Below are positions 46,189 through 54,638 of a stretch of DNA of 64,000 nucleotides, piece after piece (positions within the stretch are counted from its first letter, which is position 1; the number at the start of each line of letters is the position of its first letter). The notes beneath the pieces were generated by a model. It worked only from the letters and a program-made list of their open reading frames with translations. It was not told where the DNA came from and searched no databases. A program made the position numbers and the translations under genes. Source of the DNA: Lactiplantibacillus mudanjiangensis (GTDB taxonomy: Bacteria; Bacillota; Bacilli; Lactobacillales; Lactobacillaceae); assembly GCF_005405385.1 (NCBI RefSeq), contig NZ_BJDY01000004.1, forward strand, positions 248,001 to 312,000, read 5' to 3'.

Positions 46189-46959
46189 ATGCGGTTACAA
46201 GAGTTATTAAAACAACAGCGATTACAAAATCACTATACGCAAGCCCAATTGGCCGAGAAATTATTTGTGTCAACACAGGCGGTTTCAAAATGGGAACATG
46301 GTCAGTCGGTGCCGACAATTGATAATTTATTAATGTTATCTGATCTGTATAATTTGTCGATAGATGAATTAGTTCAAGGGAGTCCATTTTTTAAGAAACC
46401 TTATGTCGTTGGTCATCGGTATCGGCGAAGTCGGGTTATCATGTTCATGATTGGCTGGCTCATCGTCAGTGTTATCTTTAGTGGACTTAATCCTAAAACG
46501 TGGTATGTTTTTGCCATTACGCTCATGTTTATTGCTGGATTTTTACTGCCATTAATGACTAAAGACTATTGGATCATTGAACGAGATGAGCTAACGATTC
46601 GGCAATATGGACAGGGATTTACGTTTCAAAAATTATTGGCTAAGGATCAACATCTACAGCACGTGCGTTATGACGATTTAGCACAAGTCACGATTAAGTA
46701 CCTATCTCGTGAGCACATTACGGTCTTTGACTTTGCTCCAGACTCATTCAAAATGTGGGTAACGGCGAAGGATGGTCGTCAGTGGGCCTTAGACTTTGGG
46801 GCCCATGTTCAAGATTTTCTACCACAGTTCGTTAATTACTTGCAGCGTCAAGGTGTCACGGTCAATGATGATCAACAGATTGTGGACTTATTGTTACGGG
46901 GAGAATCGTTATACAATCATTTTAATGCGGGGAAGAGTGGCGCGACTAAGGCGAACTAA
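46189..46959 (+). CDS. XRE-family regulator with transmembrane and PH-like domain
   Basis: 256 residues. An N-terminal XRE/Cro helix-turn-helix (NHYTQAQLAEKLFVSTQAVS, about residues 14-33) is followed by two hydrophobic helices (about 85-125) and a C-terminal beta-rich, PH-like domain (DYWIIERDELTIRQYG onward). Membrane-anchored XRE regulators of this kind are common in firmicutes. ATG 46189 is nine bases from ggggag; the ATG at 46180 is too close. A nearly identical second copy follows directly but is frameshifted. Signal and targets unknown. Confidence 0.85.
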   Translation: MRLQELLKQQRLQNHYTQAQLAEKLFVSTQAVSKWEHGQSVPTIDNLLMLSDLYNLSIDELVQGSPFFKKPYVVGHRYRRSRVIMFMIGWLIVSVIFSGLNPKTWYVFAITLMFIAGFLLPLMTKDYWIIERDELTIRQYGQGFTFQKLLAKDQHLQHVRYDDLAQVTIKYLSREHITVFDFAPDSFKMWVTAKDGRQWALDFGAHVQDFLPQFVNYLQRQGVTVNDDQQIVDLLLRGESLYNHFNAGKSGATKAN

Positions 46960-46974
46960 CGGGGGATGTGTCTG

Positions 46975-47741
46975 ATGCGATTACAAGACTTGTTAAAACA
47001 GCAGCGGTTACAAAATCATTACACGCAAGCGCAATTGGCCGAGAAATTATTTGTGTCAACACAGGCGGTTTCAAAATGGGAACACGGTCAGTCGGTTCCT
47101 ACTATCGATAATTTATTGATGCTATCAGACCTTTATAATTTGTCGTTAGATGAATTGGTTCAAGGAAGTCCGTTTTTAAGAAACTTTATATCGTTGGTCA
47201 TCGGTATCGACGGAGTCGCGTCATCATACTGCTTATTGGGTGGTTAGTAGTCAGTATTCTCGCATGTGGACTTAACTTACAAGTAGGGCTGGTCTTTGTC
47301 ATGATTCCCGTATTGACCACGGGGTGTTTACTGCTGGGAATGACAAAAGATTATTGGATTATTGAGCAAGATGGTTTGACCATTCAGCAATATGGTCGGG
47401 GATTCATTTTGCCAAAACTATTGGCTAAAGATCAGCATTTACAGCATATTTGCTATGCTGATTTGGCACAGGTGACCCTTAACTATCAGGTTTATTACCA
47501 TATCTCAGCTTTTGATTTTGGCCCCGACTCATTTAAGTTAGGGTTAACCGCGAAGGATGGTCGGCAATGGACTTTAGATTTCAGCACGCGCGTGAAAGAC
47601 TTTTTACCACAATTCGTGAATTATTTAGAACGCCAAGGTGTGCCCGTCAATGATGACCAACAGATTATGGCTGTGGTGTTACGGGGGGAGTCGTTGTACG
47701 ATCATTTTAATGAAAGTAGTAATACGACCAAAGCGAATTAG
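46975..47741 (+). pseudogene. Tandem copy of the XRE/PH-like regulator, frameshifted at a T-run
   Basis: The first 66 codons (to about 47172) repeat the HTH of the previous gene almost exactly. The T-run at 47173-47177 has five T where the first copy has six, shifting the frame and giving a stop at 47247. Read one base back, the rest is open to the TAG at 47741 and encodes the matching hydrophobic and PH-like parts (VGHRYRRSRVIILLIGWLV, then TKDYWIIEQDGLTIQQYG). A single homopolymer slip separates it from function, so it could be phase-variable or a sequencing artefact. Confidence 0.85.
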
Positions 47742-47823
47742 CAGTTGCGTATCAGATACCTTGGTGCTTTAGATCGATGCAAACTAGAGCTAAGTAAGTG
47801 CATTAAAGCAGTGTCTATGTTAT

Positions 47824-47856
47824 TATCTAAAAAGTAATAATTACTATTTAGATAAC
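47824..47856. promoter_or_regulatory. 33-bp near-perfect palindrome
   Basis: ttatctaaaaagtaat and attactatttagataa (47824-47839, 47841-47856) are inverted repeats with one mismatch and a one-base spacer, directly before the ribosome binding site of a broken micro-gene. Probably a repressor operator or promoter element. Confidence 0.75.
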
Positions 47857-47873
47857 GATGGGGGACAGTCAAA

Positions 47874-47989
47874 TGGAAAAATCAGATTTAGCGAGTGCTC
47901 GGCGACGGATGCAAAGCCGTAATCTTAAAACACGTAAACGTGCTTTGAAAACCTTGCGAGATGCGCAACGCCGTCTCAACAACAAATAA
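47874..47989 (+). pseudogene. Broken micro-gene for a 38-residue basic peptide
   Basis: ATG 47874 follows gggggac at ideal spacing but reads only MENQI before a stop. If the four-A run at 47878-47881 had five A, the frame would encode a 38-residue strongly basic peptide (MEKSDLASARRRMQ... ending RRLNNK) and stop at 47989. An own palindromic promoter region and a perfect terminator flank it, so the unit is transcribed as a small RNA in any case. It could instead be a non-coding RNA. Confidence 0.5.
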
Positions 47990-47994
47990 AGCAA

Positions 47995-48026
47995 CGCCCA
48001 CTTCAGTGATGAAGTGGGCGTTTTTT
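47995..48026 (+). terminator. Terminator of the micro-gene
   Basis: Perfect stem cgcccacttc / gaagtgggcg with loop agtgat and six T. Confidence 0.92.
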
Positions 48027-48103
48027 GTTGCGATAATTGGCAACTTGTCGCTATAATTTTGGCAGCAACTAGCCGAGAAAGCTTGATGATTCAAGGCTGC
48101 TAC

Positions 48104-48349
48104 GCGGCGTTGCGGTTATTAAAACGATTAGTAACAATTCATTGGGCCACAAATCAAAAATATCGAGTTCGTCACGATTGGTCACAGCGAGTCTTAACAC
48201 CGAAACTAAATGTGACGCGGCAAACAATTTCGAAGTGGGAGTTAGATAAAAGTTATCCCGATCTTGAAAGTTTGATTCGCTTGAGTGACTTGTTTGCGGT
48301 TTCGACTAATTTTTGCTTAACATTGGTAAAACAAAATGCCAGTGACTAA
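48104..48349 (+). pseudogene. Decayed XRE helix-turn-helix regulator remnant
   Basis: The reading frame contains a good C-terminal half of an XRE HTH (KLNVTRQTISKWELDKSYPD followed by LESLIRLSDLFAVST), but the N-terminal half is scrambled (RLVTIHWATNQKYRVRHDWSQRVL) and there is no start codon with a binding site. The ligand part is missing. I read it as a truncated relic of a regulator of the same type as the genes at 46189 and 46975. Confidence 0.65.
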
Positions 48350-48389
48350 GCCAACTTGGTGGATGTGGTTCTACAGGAGGAAGCAGTCG

Positions 48390-48686
48390 ATGACAAAAGG
48401 TAAATGGTATGCTGGTGGTCAAGAACGGGCGCAAGTGGCAGTTGGATTGCTTGTGGAGTTAGTCAAAAATTTAACGGCACCCAATGAACGCCCGTTACAA
48501 GAATTATTGGCGAAATATTACCAAGAGTTAGTCGCGCAAAAATCAGGTTCTAATCTATATGTTTTTGACCGGATGGAGTTGGCCGTTTCGCAATGTATGC
48601 GGACTAATGGGATTGTCTTAAATGATGATAATCGCCAACGAATGACTGATCTGTTGGCGCTCAGTCACGTTTACTATGGTCGTTAA
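48390..48686 (+). CDS. Bacteriocin immunity protein-like (enterocin A immunity fold)
   Basis: 98 residues, predicted four-helix bundle. The pattern of LLVELVKNL, then LQELLAKYYQELVAQ, then VFDRMELAVSQCMRTNGIVL, then MTDLLALS matches the EntA_Immun family that protects against class IIa bacteriocins. acaggagg precedes ATG 48390. No bacteriocin precursor, ABC exporter or inducing-peptide gene is nearby, so it is an orphan. It follows the decayed XRE genes. A different small helical protein is possible. Confidence 0.68.
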   Translation: MTKGKWYAGGQERAQVAVGLLVELVKNLTAPNERPLQELLAKYYQELVAQKSGSNLYVFDRMELAVSQCMRTNGIVLNDDNRQRMTDLLALSHVYYGR

Positions 48687-48699
48687 ATCATTACAATAT

Positions 48700-48741
48700 A
48701 AAAAGGCGATCACCGCGCAATTTGCGTGATGATCGCCTTTA
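48700..48741. terminator. Bidirectional terminator between the immunity-like gene and asnA
   Basis: Arms aaaaggcgatca and tgatcgccttt close an imperfect hairpin over ccgcgcaatttgcgtga. The two flanking genes converge on it. Confidence 0.85.
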
Positions 48742-48774
48742 ACCTATTTATTTTATGAAGGGTAGTAATTGTAA

Positions 48775-49782
48775 TTAAAGTAAATGAATCCCAGCGGCTT
48801 CACATTTTTTAACCATTTCATCAGGCCATAATGCGGTTTGAACTTCACCAACATGCGCTTTACCAAGTAATAACATGCATAAGCGTGATTGACCGATCCC
48901 ACCACCGATCGTGAATGGGACGTCTTCGTTTAAGACCATTTGGTGATAAGGTAAGTCTAAGCGGTCTTCGGCATCGGCAATCTTCAATTGCTTCTTCATT
49001 GATTCAGCGTCAACCCGAATTCCCATGCTGGAGATTTCAATGGCTTGGTCTAATGGTTCGTACCAGAACATGATATCACCGTTTAATGACCAGTCATCGT
49101 AGTCGGGTGCGCGGCCATCGTGACGTTTGCCACTGAGTAATTGACCACCGATCTTCATAATGAAGACACAGCCGAGTTCTTTCGTAATGGCGTTTTCGCG
49201 TTCGCGAGGGGTCTTATCTGGCCAACGATCTTCCAATTCTTGGGTTGTGATGAAGTGAATTTCGTCAGGCAAATGATGAACAGCTTTAGGGAACTTGTAC
49301 CAAACTTCGTGTTCCATATGCTTGATCACTTTGAAAATTTGTTTAACGGTTTTTTGTAAGTAGTCGATGGTCCGGTCTTCGCGAGCGATGACTTTTTCCC
49401 AATCCCATTGATCAACGTAAGCAGAATGGTAGTTGTCTAAATCTTCGTCTTTACGGATGGCGTTCATGTTCGTGTATAAGCCTTCATGCATGTCAAAGCC
49501 ATAACGTTTCAAGGCAACTCGTTTCCACTTAGCTAATGAGTGGACGATTTCGATCGTTTCATCGCCCATGTCTTGCATGGTAAATGACACTGGTTTTTCA
49601 ACGCCGTTCAAGTTATCGTTCAAACCGGTTTTCTTTTCAACAAACATTGGGGCTGAAATCCGTGATAAGTTCAATTGCTTCCCGAATTCTTCTTGGAACG
49701 TTTCCCGAATGTACCGAATAGCGGTTTGCGTTTCACGAACAGACAACTTTGGATCGTATGACTTTGGAATAATTAAATGCAT
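48775..49782 (-). CDS. asnA: Aspartate-ammonia ligase (asparagine synthetase A)
   Basis: 335 residues. It makes asparagine from aspartate, ammonia and ATP. The fold is that of class II aminoacyl-tRNA synthetases; conserved segments include [18 protein letters not shown] at the N-terminus, [10 protein letters not shown]-like [11 protein letters not shown], and [16 protein letters not shown] near the end. ATG 49782 follows ccaaaggag. The gene has an asparagine-type T-box leader, so it is induced when uncharged tRNA-Asn accumulates. Length and motifs are normal. Confidence 0.97.
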   Translation of the reverse strand: MHLIIPKSYDPKLSVRETQTAIRYIRETFQEEFGKQLNLSRISAPMFVEKKTGLNDNLNGVEKPVSFTMQDMGDETIEIVHSLAKWKRVALKRYGFDMHEGLYTNMNAIRKDEDLDNYHSAYVDQWDWEKVIAREDRTIDYLQKTVKQIFKVIKHMEHEVWYKFPKAVHHLPDEIHFITTQELEDRWPDKTPRERENAITKELGCVFIMKIGGQLLSGKRHDGRAPDYDDWSLNGDIMFWYEPLDQAIEISSMGIRVDAESMKKQLKIADAEDRLDLPYHQMVLNEDVPFTIGGGIGQSRLCMLLLGKAHVGEVQTALWPDEMVKKCEAAGIHLL

Positions 49783-50133
49783 AATATTGAGCTCCTTTGG
49801 CTTTTTAAGCCGGACGAAAAAAGTCTTCCATCCCATGAATTTATCAAGGGACGAAAGACTTTTTTCGCGGTACCACCCAAGTTGTTTACCTAAAGTAAAC
49901 CAGCTTTTACAGAGTACAAACATACTCCACCGATGATAACGTACCGGTCAACGACTAATCCTACTTTCAAAAAGATTTCAGTTAGCAACTAAGAAAGTGT
50001 TTTTCAGAAATTTCAAGCACCGATTGGGTTCGCACTAGGTCCCAACTCACTGACAGGTTGAAAAGACTTACTCCTCTTTCCTACGTTTTTTATCTTGTGA
50101 CATTTATATTAGCACTCATTTTAAAAATGTAAA
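49783..50133 (-). promoter_or_regulatory. T-box riboswitch and promoter of asnA
   Basis: On the minus strand, TTTACA (50133-50128) and TAATAT (50111-50106) with a 16-bp spacer form the promoter; transcription would start near 50099. The T-box sequence TGGTACCGCG (complement of 49866-49875) precedes a terminator hairpin (about 49817-49865). The 5' part contains the AGTAagtc and GAACCC-type stem I elements; a candidate asparagine specifier codon AAC is seen at 50001-49999 in gaaAACac. Uncharged tRNA-Asn would stabilise the antiterminator. Confidence 0.9.
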
Positions 50134-50213
50134 CCCTAAATTTAATTTGTTGCTCATTATTCTGTTAGGTAATAAACACTAATTACTTATTAAATGACCT
50201 GATTTTAGGTTGC

Positions 50214-50243
50214 AAAAAAAGAGCTAAAATAAATTAGCTCTTT
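50214..50243 (-). terminator. Terminator beyond the hairpin repeat, for the dipeptidase transcript
   Basis: aaagagctaa / ttagctcttt with loop aataaa; on the minus strand it is followed by a T-run. The 122-bp repeat copy 5 lies between it and the dipeptidase stop, so the repeat would be in the mRNA tail. Confidence 0.75.
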
Positions 50244-50263
50244 AGGTGCTCGGCTCATTAATA

Positions 50264-50385
50264 GCCGAAACGTGAAATAAAAGGCTGCTCCCTCCGCTTA
50301 GCTACGGAAGTCGAACGATTGAAAATGCACAATCATTCGATTTCCTAGGCTATGCTCGGTAGCAACTCGCCTTTTATTTCACTCT
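50264..50385 (+). repeat. 122-bp long-hairpin repeat, copy 5
   Basis: Outer arms gtgaaataaaaggc and gccttttatttcac are perfectly complementary and differ from the other copies. Inner arms ggaagtcgaa / ttcgatttcc changed together as well. The core gcttagctacgg / cctaggctatgctcggtagcaa is conserved. Confidence 0.88.
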
Positions 50386-50391
50386 TTTTAA

Positions 50392-51798
50392 CTAGTCGTT
50401 CAAGTTATAACGTAATTTCATTTGTTCAGAACCAGCGATGACCATGTCACCGAGTAACTTCGTTTGACGTTTCAAAGATTCGTCAGCTAATTGATTATTC
50501 GCAGCTTCCAAATAAGCAGTCACGTCAGTGTGGTTAGCTAAGTCAGCGTCGGTATTGTTTTGAATCAAGTGGTAAGCGCCCATGGCTTCAAGTTCAAAGC
50601 TATTCCGCATATCGACGTAGAAGTCATAGTCGGTGTCGCCGAGTAGGGCAGTCGTGCAGCTTAACCAGTACATATTGTTCAAGTCAAAGGTACCAGTGGC
50701 GTTCTTGTAGCAAGCAGGGGTGTCATTAACATTGGCGTAGAATGGTACAACCGTGTTAAACGTGTTGGCACCGAAGGCTAACCAGTGAATCCCCGCAATT
50801 TCGGCAGGGACGTTGTTCCGAATTTGTAAAATATGCACATCATGGTTCCGGTTAATCCCGATTGGGCGGAACAAGGTCTTATCAGCTTCTGAGCCGCTGC
50901 CGTAAACATCATATTTGGTGTTTTCGAAGTGAGAACTCAAGACAAATTTAACGTCTTCGATTGAGATTTTCCGGTTGGCGTGGCAAATGAATGGCAAGTC
51001 TTGTTCCATTGGATCTTGATCGACGTCTGGCGTAAAGTATTTTTGACCAAACCAAGCACGGGGGTTGTTATAAACCGTATCTTTGATGGAGGCACTACCG
51101 AAGATATGGCGTAAGTTATAACCGTCAAAGTCAGGATTTAAGTGATATTGGTCGATGATTGATTGTAAGTCGGCTGAGGCCATTGTGTCATCAGCGTCAA
51201 AGTCAAAGTCATCAATATTCATCCGGTTAGGGGCAACCACGTAGGCATCATCTGGAATGCGTTTAGCGGCCCAATGATGACCACCAATAGTTTCTAACCA
51301 CCAGATGCTATCGTTGTCAGAAAAGGCAATCCCGTTAGGTTCGTAAGTCCCATATTGTTCGAGGAGGGCACCTAAACGTTCGACCCCTTCTTTAGCACTG
51401 TGGATGTAAGGTAAGACCAAAGTTACCAAGTCTTCTTCACCAATTCCACCGGCGACAAGTGGGTCCATCCCGAGGACGCGAGAATTAGTCGTGATCGTTT
51501 CGGTCGCTGACATAGCGATGTTTTCACTGTTAATCCCAGCAGCAGGCCAAGTCCCATTAGTCAAAATTGAGTTAGGGATTGAAGTGTATCGCATTGGATT
51601 GTCTGGTAAATCGACCTTAACTTTACTAATCACTGATTGATAGTGCTTAGGTTGATCTGCTGGATTCACGACAACTAATCGTTCTGGATCGAGGGCTTCA
51701 TGACCATCATCGTTACGTGAAATGATGGTTGACCCATCGATTGAGGCCTTTTTACCAACTAAAATTGTGGTACATGAGCCTTTTATGCGTTTATTCAT
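50392..51798 (-). CDS. pepD: C69-family dipeptidase
   Basis: 468 residues, the size of lactobacillus PepD-type N-terminal nucleophile dipeptidases. The nucleophile cysteine is in [14 protein letters not shown] (Cys9), followed by the family's SRNDDGHE and a large alpha/beta body with PNRMNIDDF and [11 protein letters not shown]. It hydrolyses a broad range of dipeptides in the cytoplasm. ATG 51798 with aaaggagt upstream is preferred to an in-frame start 36 bases ahead. Its mRNA tail contains a 122-bp hairpin repeat. Confidence 0.92.
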   Translation of the reverse strand: MNKRIKGSCTTILVGKKASIDGSTIISRNDDGHEALDPERLVVVNPADQPKHYQSVISKVKVDLPDNPMRYTSIPNSILTNGTWPAAGINSENIAMSATETITTNSRVLGMDPLVAGGIGEEDLVTLVLPYIHSAKEGVERLGALLEQYGTYEPNGIAFSDNDSIWWLETIGGHHWAAKRIPDDAYVVAPNRMNIDDFDFDADDTMASADLQSIIDQYHLNPDFDGYNLRHIFGSASIKDTVYNNPRAWFGQKYFTPDVDQDPMEQDLPFICHANRKISIEDVKFVLSSHFENTKYDVYGSGSEADKTLFRPIGINRNHDVHILQIRNNVPAEIAGIHWLAFGANTFNTVVPFYANVNDTPACYKNATGTFDLNNMYWLSCTTALLGDTDYDFYVDMRNSFELEAMGAYHLIQNNTDADLANHTDVTAYLEAANNQLADESLKRQTKLLGDMVIAGSEQMKLRYNLND

Positions 51799-51925
51799 GT
51801 GTAAAAAACACTCCTTTTTAGTTATTATGACCATTATACGCTTTCTGACTTAACGTCGTGGTACTAAAGGAAGTTCAGTTCTCAAAACAAGCTTTCAAAC
51901 TAAGCCTATCAAGATGTGTTCACTT

Positions 51926-53137
51926 TTATGAATTTGTAATTGGATGCTTTTTCAAAATGTAATTAACGCCACTAATGCTAATGCCGACGGTCGCGGCAAT
52001 CTCGCGATAAGTTTGCCCCGTTGATCGTAATTGATGAACGAGTTGGTATTTATGATCTTTGGTTTTAGGTGTCGGTAACGCCAAAGTTGGTGGTAGGGCG
52101 GGTGGTTGTGGTGCGGTTAAAACTTGAACGGGTTCAACCTTAAGCTGAGTTAATTTCTCAATGACATGATGGATCGTTAACGCGTCCCACAAGGCATTGT
52201 GTTGATGGGGATTAGCGATATTTAATAAGCCGGCCACACCGTTTAATGGTAAGAGATGTTGCCCTAAATTGGCCTGATGATTGGCCCGATTAATGACGGC
52301 ATCGGTATAGAGTTCACTATCAAACAGCTGGAAAGGTTGTTTGATCAGGCGATGTTCGTTGGCTGTTAATCGATCGTAATAAGTCGCCATCAACCAGCGT
52401 AAGCACTTTAAATCATAACGGGCATCCCAAAAAGCCAGTGGGCGATGACTGGCTAAAACTTGATTAATAAACGCCTTCAAGACCGTGACCGGGTTAGCTT
52501 GTTGTTGATACTCAACCAGAGTTAGTCCCGTCTCAGCCAGACCAGTCAATTGTTTTTCTGGCAAGAAATACGGATTGTCTAAGTAGTGATCGAAGAGCAG
52601 TTCAGTTTGATGATGAGCATCAAAACTCAATGCACTGAGCTGATAAATGCCCGTGTTCATCCCGTGAATTAATGCTGGTTGCCAGTTGCCAACGCCATGC
52701 TTTTTGAAAAAGGGACCAAACTCACAATCGACAGTAATATAGCGACTGGGAATCCGTTTGAGTTGTTGAAAATTAGTCAGACTCGTATCTAACCGGTTTT
52801 GAAATTGTTGATCCGTGGTTAAGTGCTGATCAAAATCAGGCACAAGTTGGTAGCCGTTAGTCTTAAGTAAGCTTTCTGGGTCAAGTTGGCCAGGATTGTC
52901 GTAAGTCTGGGCGACTTTTTTCTTAGTCAAGAGGAACGGCTGATTGGCACTAAATGTAATCCGGTAACGATTTTTACTATCAAGCGTTATTTGCGTGACA
53001 ATTCCAAATGACAACGCGCTGGCTAGTGGGGTCAACTGACGTTGTTCATCGACTGTACAAACGGGATAGTTCAGTAAATAAACTTGATTGGGGTGGTCAG
53101 GGATAATGCGTTCTAAAAAAGCTAACGTGGTCTGCAT
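51926..53137 (-). CDS. DEDDh exonuclease domain protein with C-terminal helix-turn-helix
   Basis: 403 residues. A DnaQ-like exonuclease domain spans about 140-320: ExoI motif VDCEFGPFF (Asp, Glu), middle motif FWDARYDLKCL (Asp) and ExoIII HNALWDALTIHH (His, Asp), so all four acidic residues and the histidine are present. The N-terminal 130 residues are not recognised. The last 50 residues form a helix-turn-helix (TYREIAATVGISISGVNYIL) like that of resolvases. ATG 53137 has cggaggc upstream. Exonuclease plus sequence-specific DNA-binding tail is an unusual combination; substrate unknown. Confidence 0.78.
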   Translation of the reverse strand: MQTTLAFLERIIPDHPNQVYLLNYPVCTVDEQRQLTPLASALSFGIVTQITLDSKNRYRITFSANQPFLLTKKKVAQTYDNPGQLDPESLLKTNGYQLVPDFDQHLTTDQQFQNRLDTSLTNFQQLKRIPSRYITVDCEFGPFFKKHGVGNWQPALIHGMNTGIYQLSALSFDAHHQTELLFDHYLDNPYFLPEKQLTGLAETGLTLVEYQQQANPVTVLKAFINQVLASHRPLAFWDARYDLKCLRWLMATYYDRLTANEHRLIKQPFQLFDSELYTDAVINRANHQANLGQHLLPLNGVAGLLNIANPHQHNALWDALTIHHVIEKLTQLKVEPVQVLTAPQPPALPPTLALPTPKTKDHKYQLVHQLRSTGQTYREIAATVGISISGVNYILKKHPITNS

Positions 53138-53215
53138 AAAAAACGCCTCCGAGTATGGGGTTCTATCAGTAGTTACGCAGTTAATCGCTGGAACCATTTT
53201 TTTAATGTCCTTAAA

Positions 53216-53473
53216 TTATCCAGCTAATTCGGCCGCACTAACGCGGACCATAAATTTAGTAATCACGAATTGATGGCGTTGGTTATAATGACCATACAAG
53301 GCTAGTGGTAAGTCTGGTTTGAGTTGATAAAACAGCGTTAAGGCGTGCTTGACAATGAGACAGTTAACGAGTTGACCATCAACCGTTTTGACTCGGAGAT
53401 AGAGTAGAAATGGATCATATTTTAGAATTTTCAATTGATTATCATAATAGCCAGATAAAGCTTGATTCGTCAT
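53216..53473 (-). CDS. Small uncharacterised protein
   Basis: 85 residues, no signal peptide or membrane helix. The sequence is beta-rich and aromatic (GYYDNQLKILKYDPFLLYLRVKTVDGQ), possibly a small OB- or SH3-like fold, but I do not recognise it. ATG 53473 with agaggtg fits better than GTG 53482. It precedes the exonuclease gene on the same strand by about 80 bp and may be co-transcribed with it. No function is proposed. Confidence 0.6.
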   Translation of the reverse strand: MTNQALSGYYDNQLKILKYDPFLLYLRVKTVDGQLVNCLIVKHALTLFYQLKPDLPLALYGHYNQRHQFVITKFMVRVSAAELAG

Positions 53474-53643
53474 AGTAGTCACCTCTAAAATTATTATACG
53501 AACAAACGTTCGATTTGGCTAGTAAAAAGATTTTTTAGTTAAAAGTGACGAAAATCTGTTAAATTTCAATCTTAAAGCTACAAATTAAGGCGAGATGTTG
53601 GTATGATAAAGCATGACGAAACTAACAGAGAGGGGACCTGACC

Positions 53644-53853
53644 ATGCAACGTGGACGCCGAGCAACTTATGAAGAACGATTGGCGATTGTTGATTATACA
53701 TTGACACATGCCAATAATTATCAAGAAGCTGCGGATAAATTTAATGTGTCGTATCCCCAGGTTTATACGTGGGTACGTAAATTTAAACAACAAGGCGCGG
53801 CTGGACTAGTAGACCACCGTGGCCGCCCAAAGCAAGTGAAACCAGAAAGTTAA
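53644..53853 (+). CDS. Solitary transposase-type helix-turn-helix protein
   Basis: 69 residues. It resembles the N-terminal HTH of IS3-type OrfA proteins: YEERLAIVDYTLTHANNYQE followed by AADKFNVSYPQVYTWVRKFK and GLVDHRGRP. There is no catalytic domain, no partner OrfB and no inverted repeats, so it is not an active insertion sequence. It has its own binding site (agaggggac) and terminator, which suggests a domesticated DNA-binding protein. Function unknown. Confidence 0.75.
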   Translation: MQRGRRATYEERLAIVDYTLTHANNYQEAADKFNVSYPQVYTWVRKFKQQGAAGLVDHRGRPKQVKPES

Positions 53854-53858
53854 TGACT

Positions 53859-53896
53859 AAAAAAGCAATCGCTGATTAATCGGCGGTTGCTTTTTT
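53859..53896. terminator. Bidirectional terminator between the HTH gene and the TetR gene
   Basis: aaaaagcaatcgc / gcggttgctttttt with loop tgattaatcg; the TetR stop codon lies at its right edge. Confidence 0.88.
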
Positions 53897-54488
53897 AATG
53901 GGCTAACAGTGCGGGCATGACGACATCATCGACCAGTTGGGTGATGTCATCGGTCGTTAACGATTGGTCTTCAACCATAAACCGATAACGAATTAATTGA
54001 AATAAGGCTAGTTGGGCATTATCACTTGGCTGATGGGTGAGCTCACCGGTTCGCTGCGCCAGTTTGATGACATAAGCCATCATGGCTAAGTTACCGGTTG
54101 TCATATCGATTAGTAGTTTATGAATTGCTTTAGGATGATTGTGCATTTCTGCGATCATCATATGTTGAAATTCCGGCAACATGCTGTTGCGGATCTGATT
54201 GAACTGAACACCAGTATAAATGACGTTGGCACGCAAGTTCCCCTTATCAAATTCAAAGTTGGGTAAGGTCGCATTGGTTTGTCGTAAATGATTGTGCATC
54301 GCGGCAAACATAATTTCGAACGCGTTGTCCCAGTGGCGGTAAAGGACCGAGCGACTAGTATTGGCAGCGGCGGCAATTTTTGACAGCGTGACTTCTTGGT
54401 AACGATGGGTCGACAAAAGTTCATAAGCGGCGTTATAAATCGCTTGTTCTAAATCGTCGCCACGGCGGCGATTGGGTGATGTGGTCAT
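53895..54488 (-). CDS. TetR-family transcriptional regulator
   Basis: 197 residues. N-terminal HTH: LEQAIYNAAYELLSTHRYQE, then VTLSKIAAAANTSRSVLYRHW (about residues 12-55). The remaining helical domain would bind a small molecule. aaaggggg precedes ATG 54488. It is divergent from an FAD-dependent oxidoreductase gene, and a perfect 19-bp inverted repeat (54536-54594) lies between them, so it very likely represses both genes. Inducer unknown. Confidence 0.88.
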   Translation of the reverse strand: MTTSPNRRRGDDLEQAIYNAAYELLSTHRYQEVTLSKIAAAANTSRSVLYRHWDNAFEIMFAAMHNHLRQTNATLPNFEFDKGNLRANVIYTGVQFNQIRNSMLPEFQHMMIAEMHNHPKAIHKLLIDMTTGNLAMMAYVIKLAQRTGELTHQPSDNAQLALFQLIRYRFMVEDQSLTTDDITQLVDDVVMPALLAH

Positions 54489-54535
54489 TAAAATTCCCCC
54501 TTTAAGGAACAGTATACTCGAAAGTGCGCCTTAAT

Positions 54536-54594
54536 TAAATAAGATACATCGTGTATGCTATTGAATTAATAGGCAACACGATGTATCTTATTTA
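54536..54594. promoter_or_regulatory. Perfect 19-bp inverted repeat between tetR and the oxidoreductase gene
   Basis: Arms 54536-54554 (taaataagatacatcgtgt) and 54576-54594 (acacgatgtatcttattta) are exact inverted repeats, 21 bp apart. The left arm contains the inner symmetry ATACA-tcg-TGTAT. This is a probable double TetR operator. Confidence 0.85.
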
Positions 54595-54638
54595 GTAATC
54601 ACCGGCTGATTAATTAAAAATTTAAAGAGGAATCAAAC

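Noticed and set aside
53644-53853. Active insertion sequence
   Set aside because: Only an HTH is present, with no transposase catalytic part and no terminal repeats.
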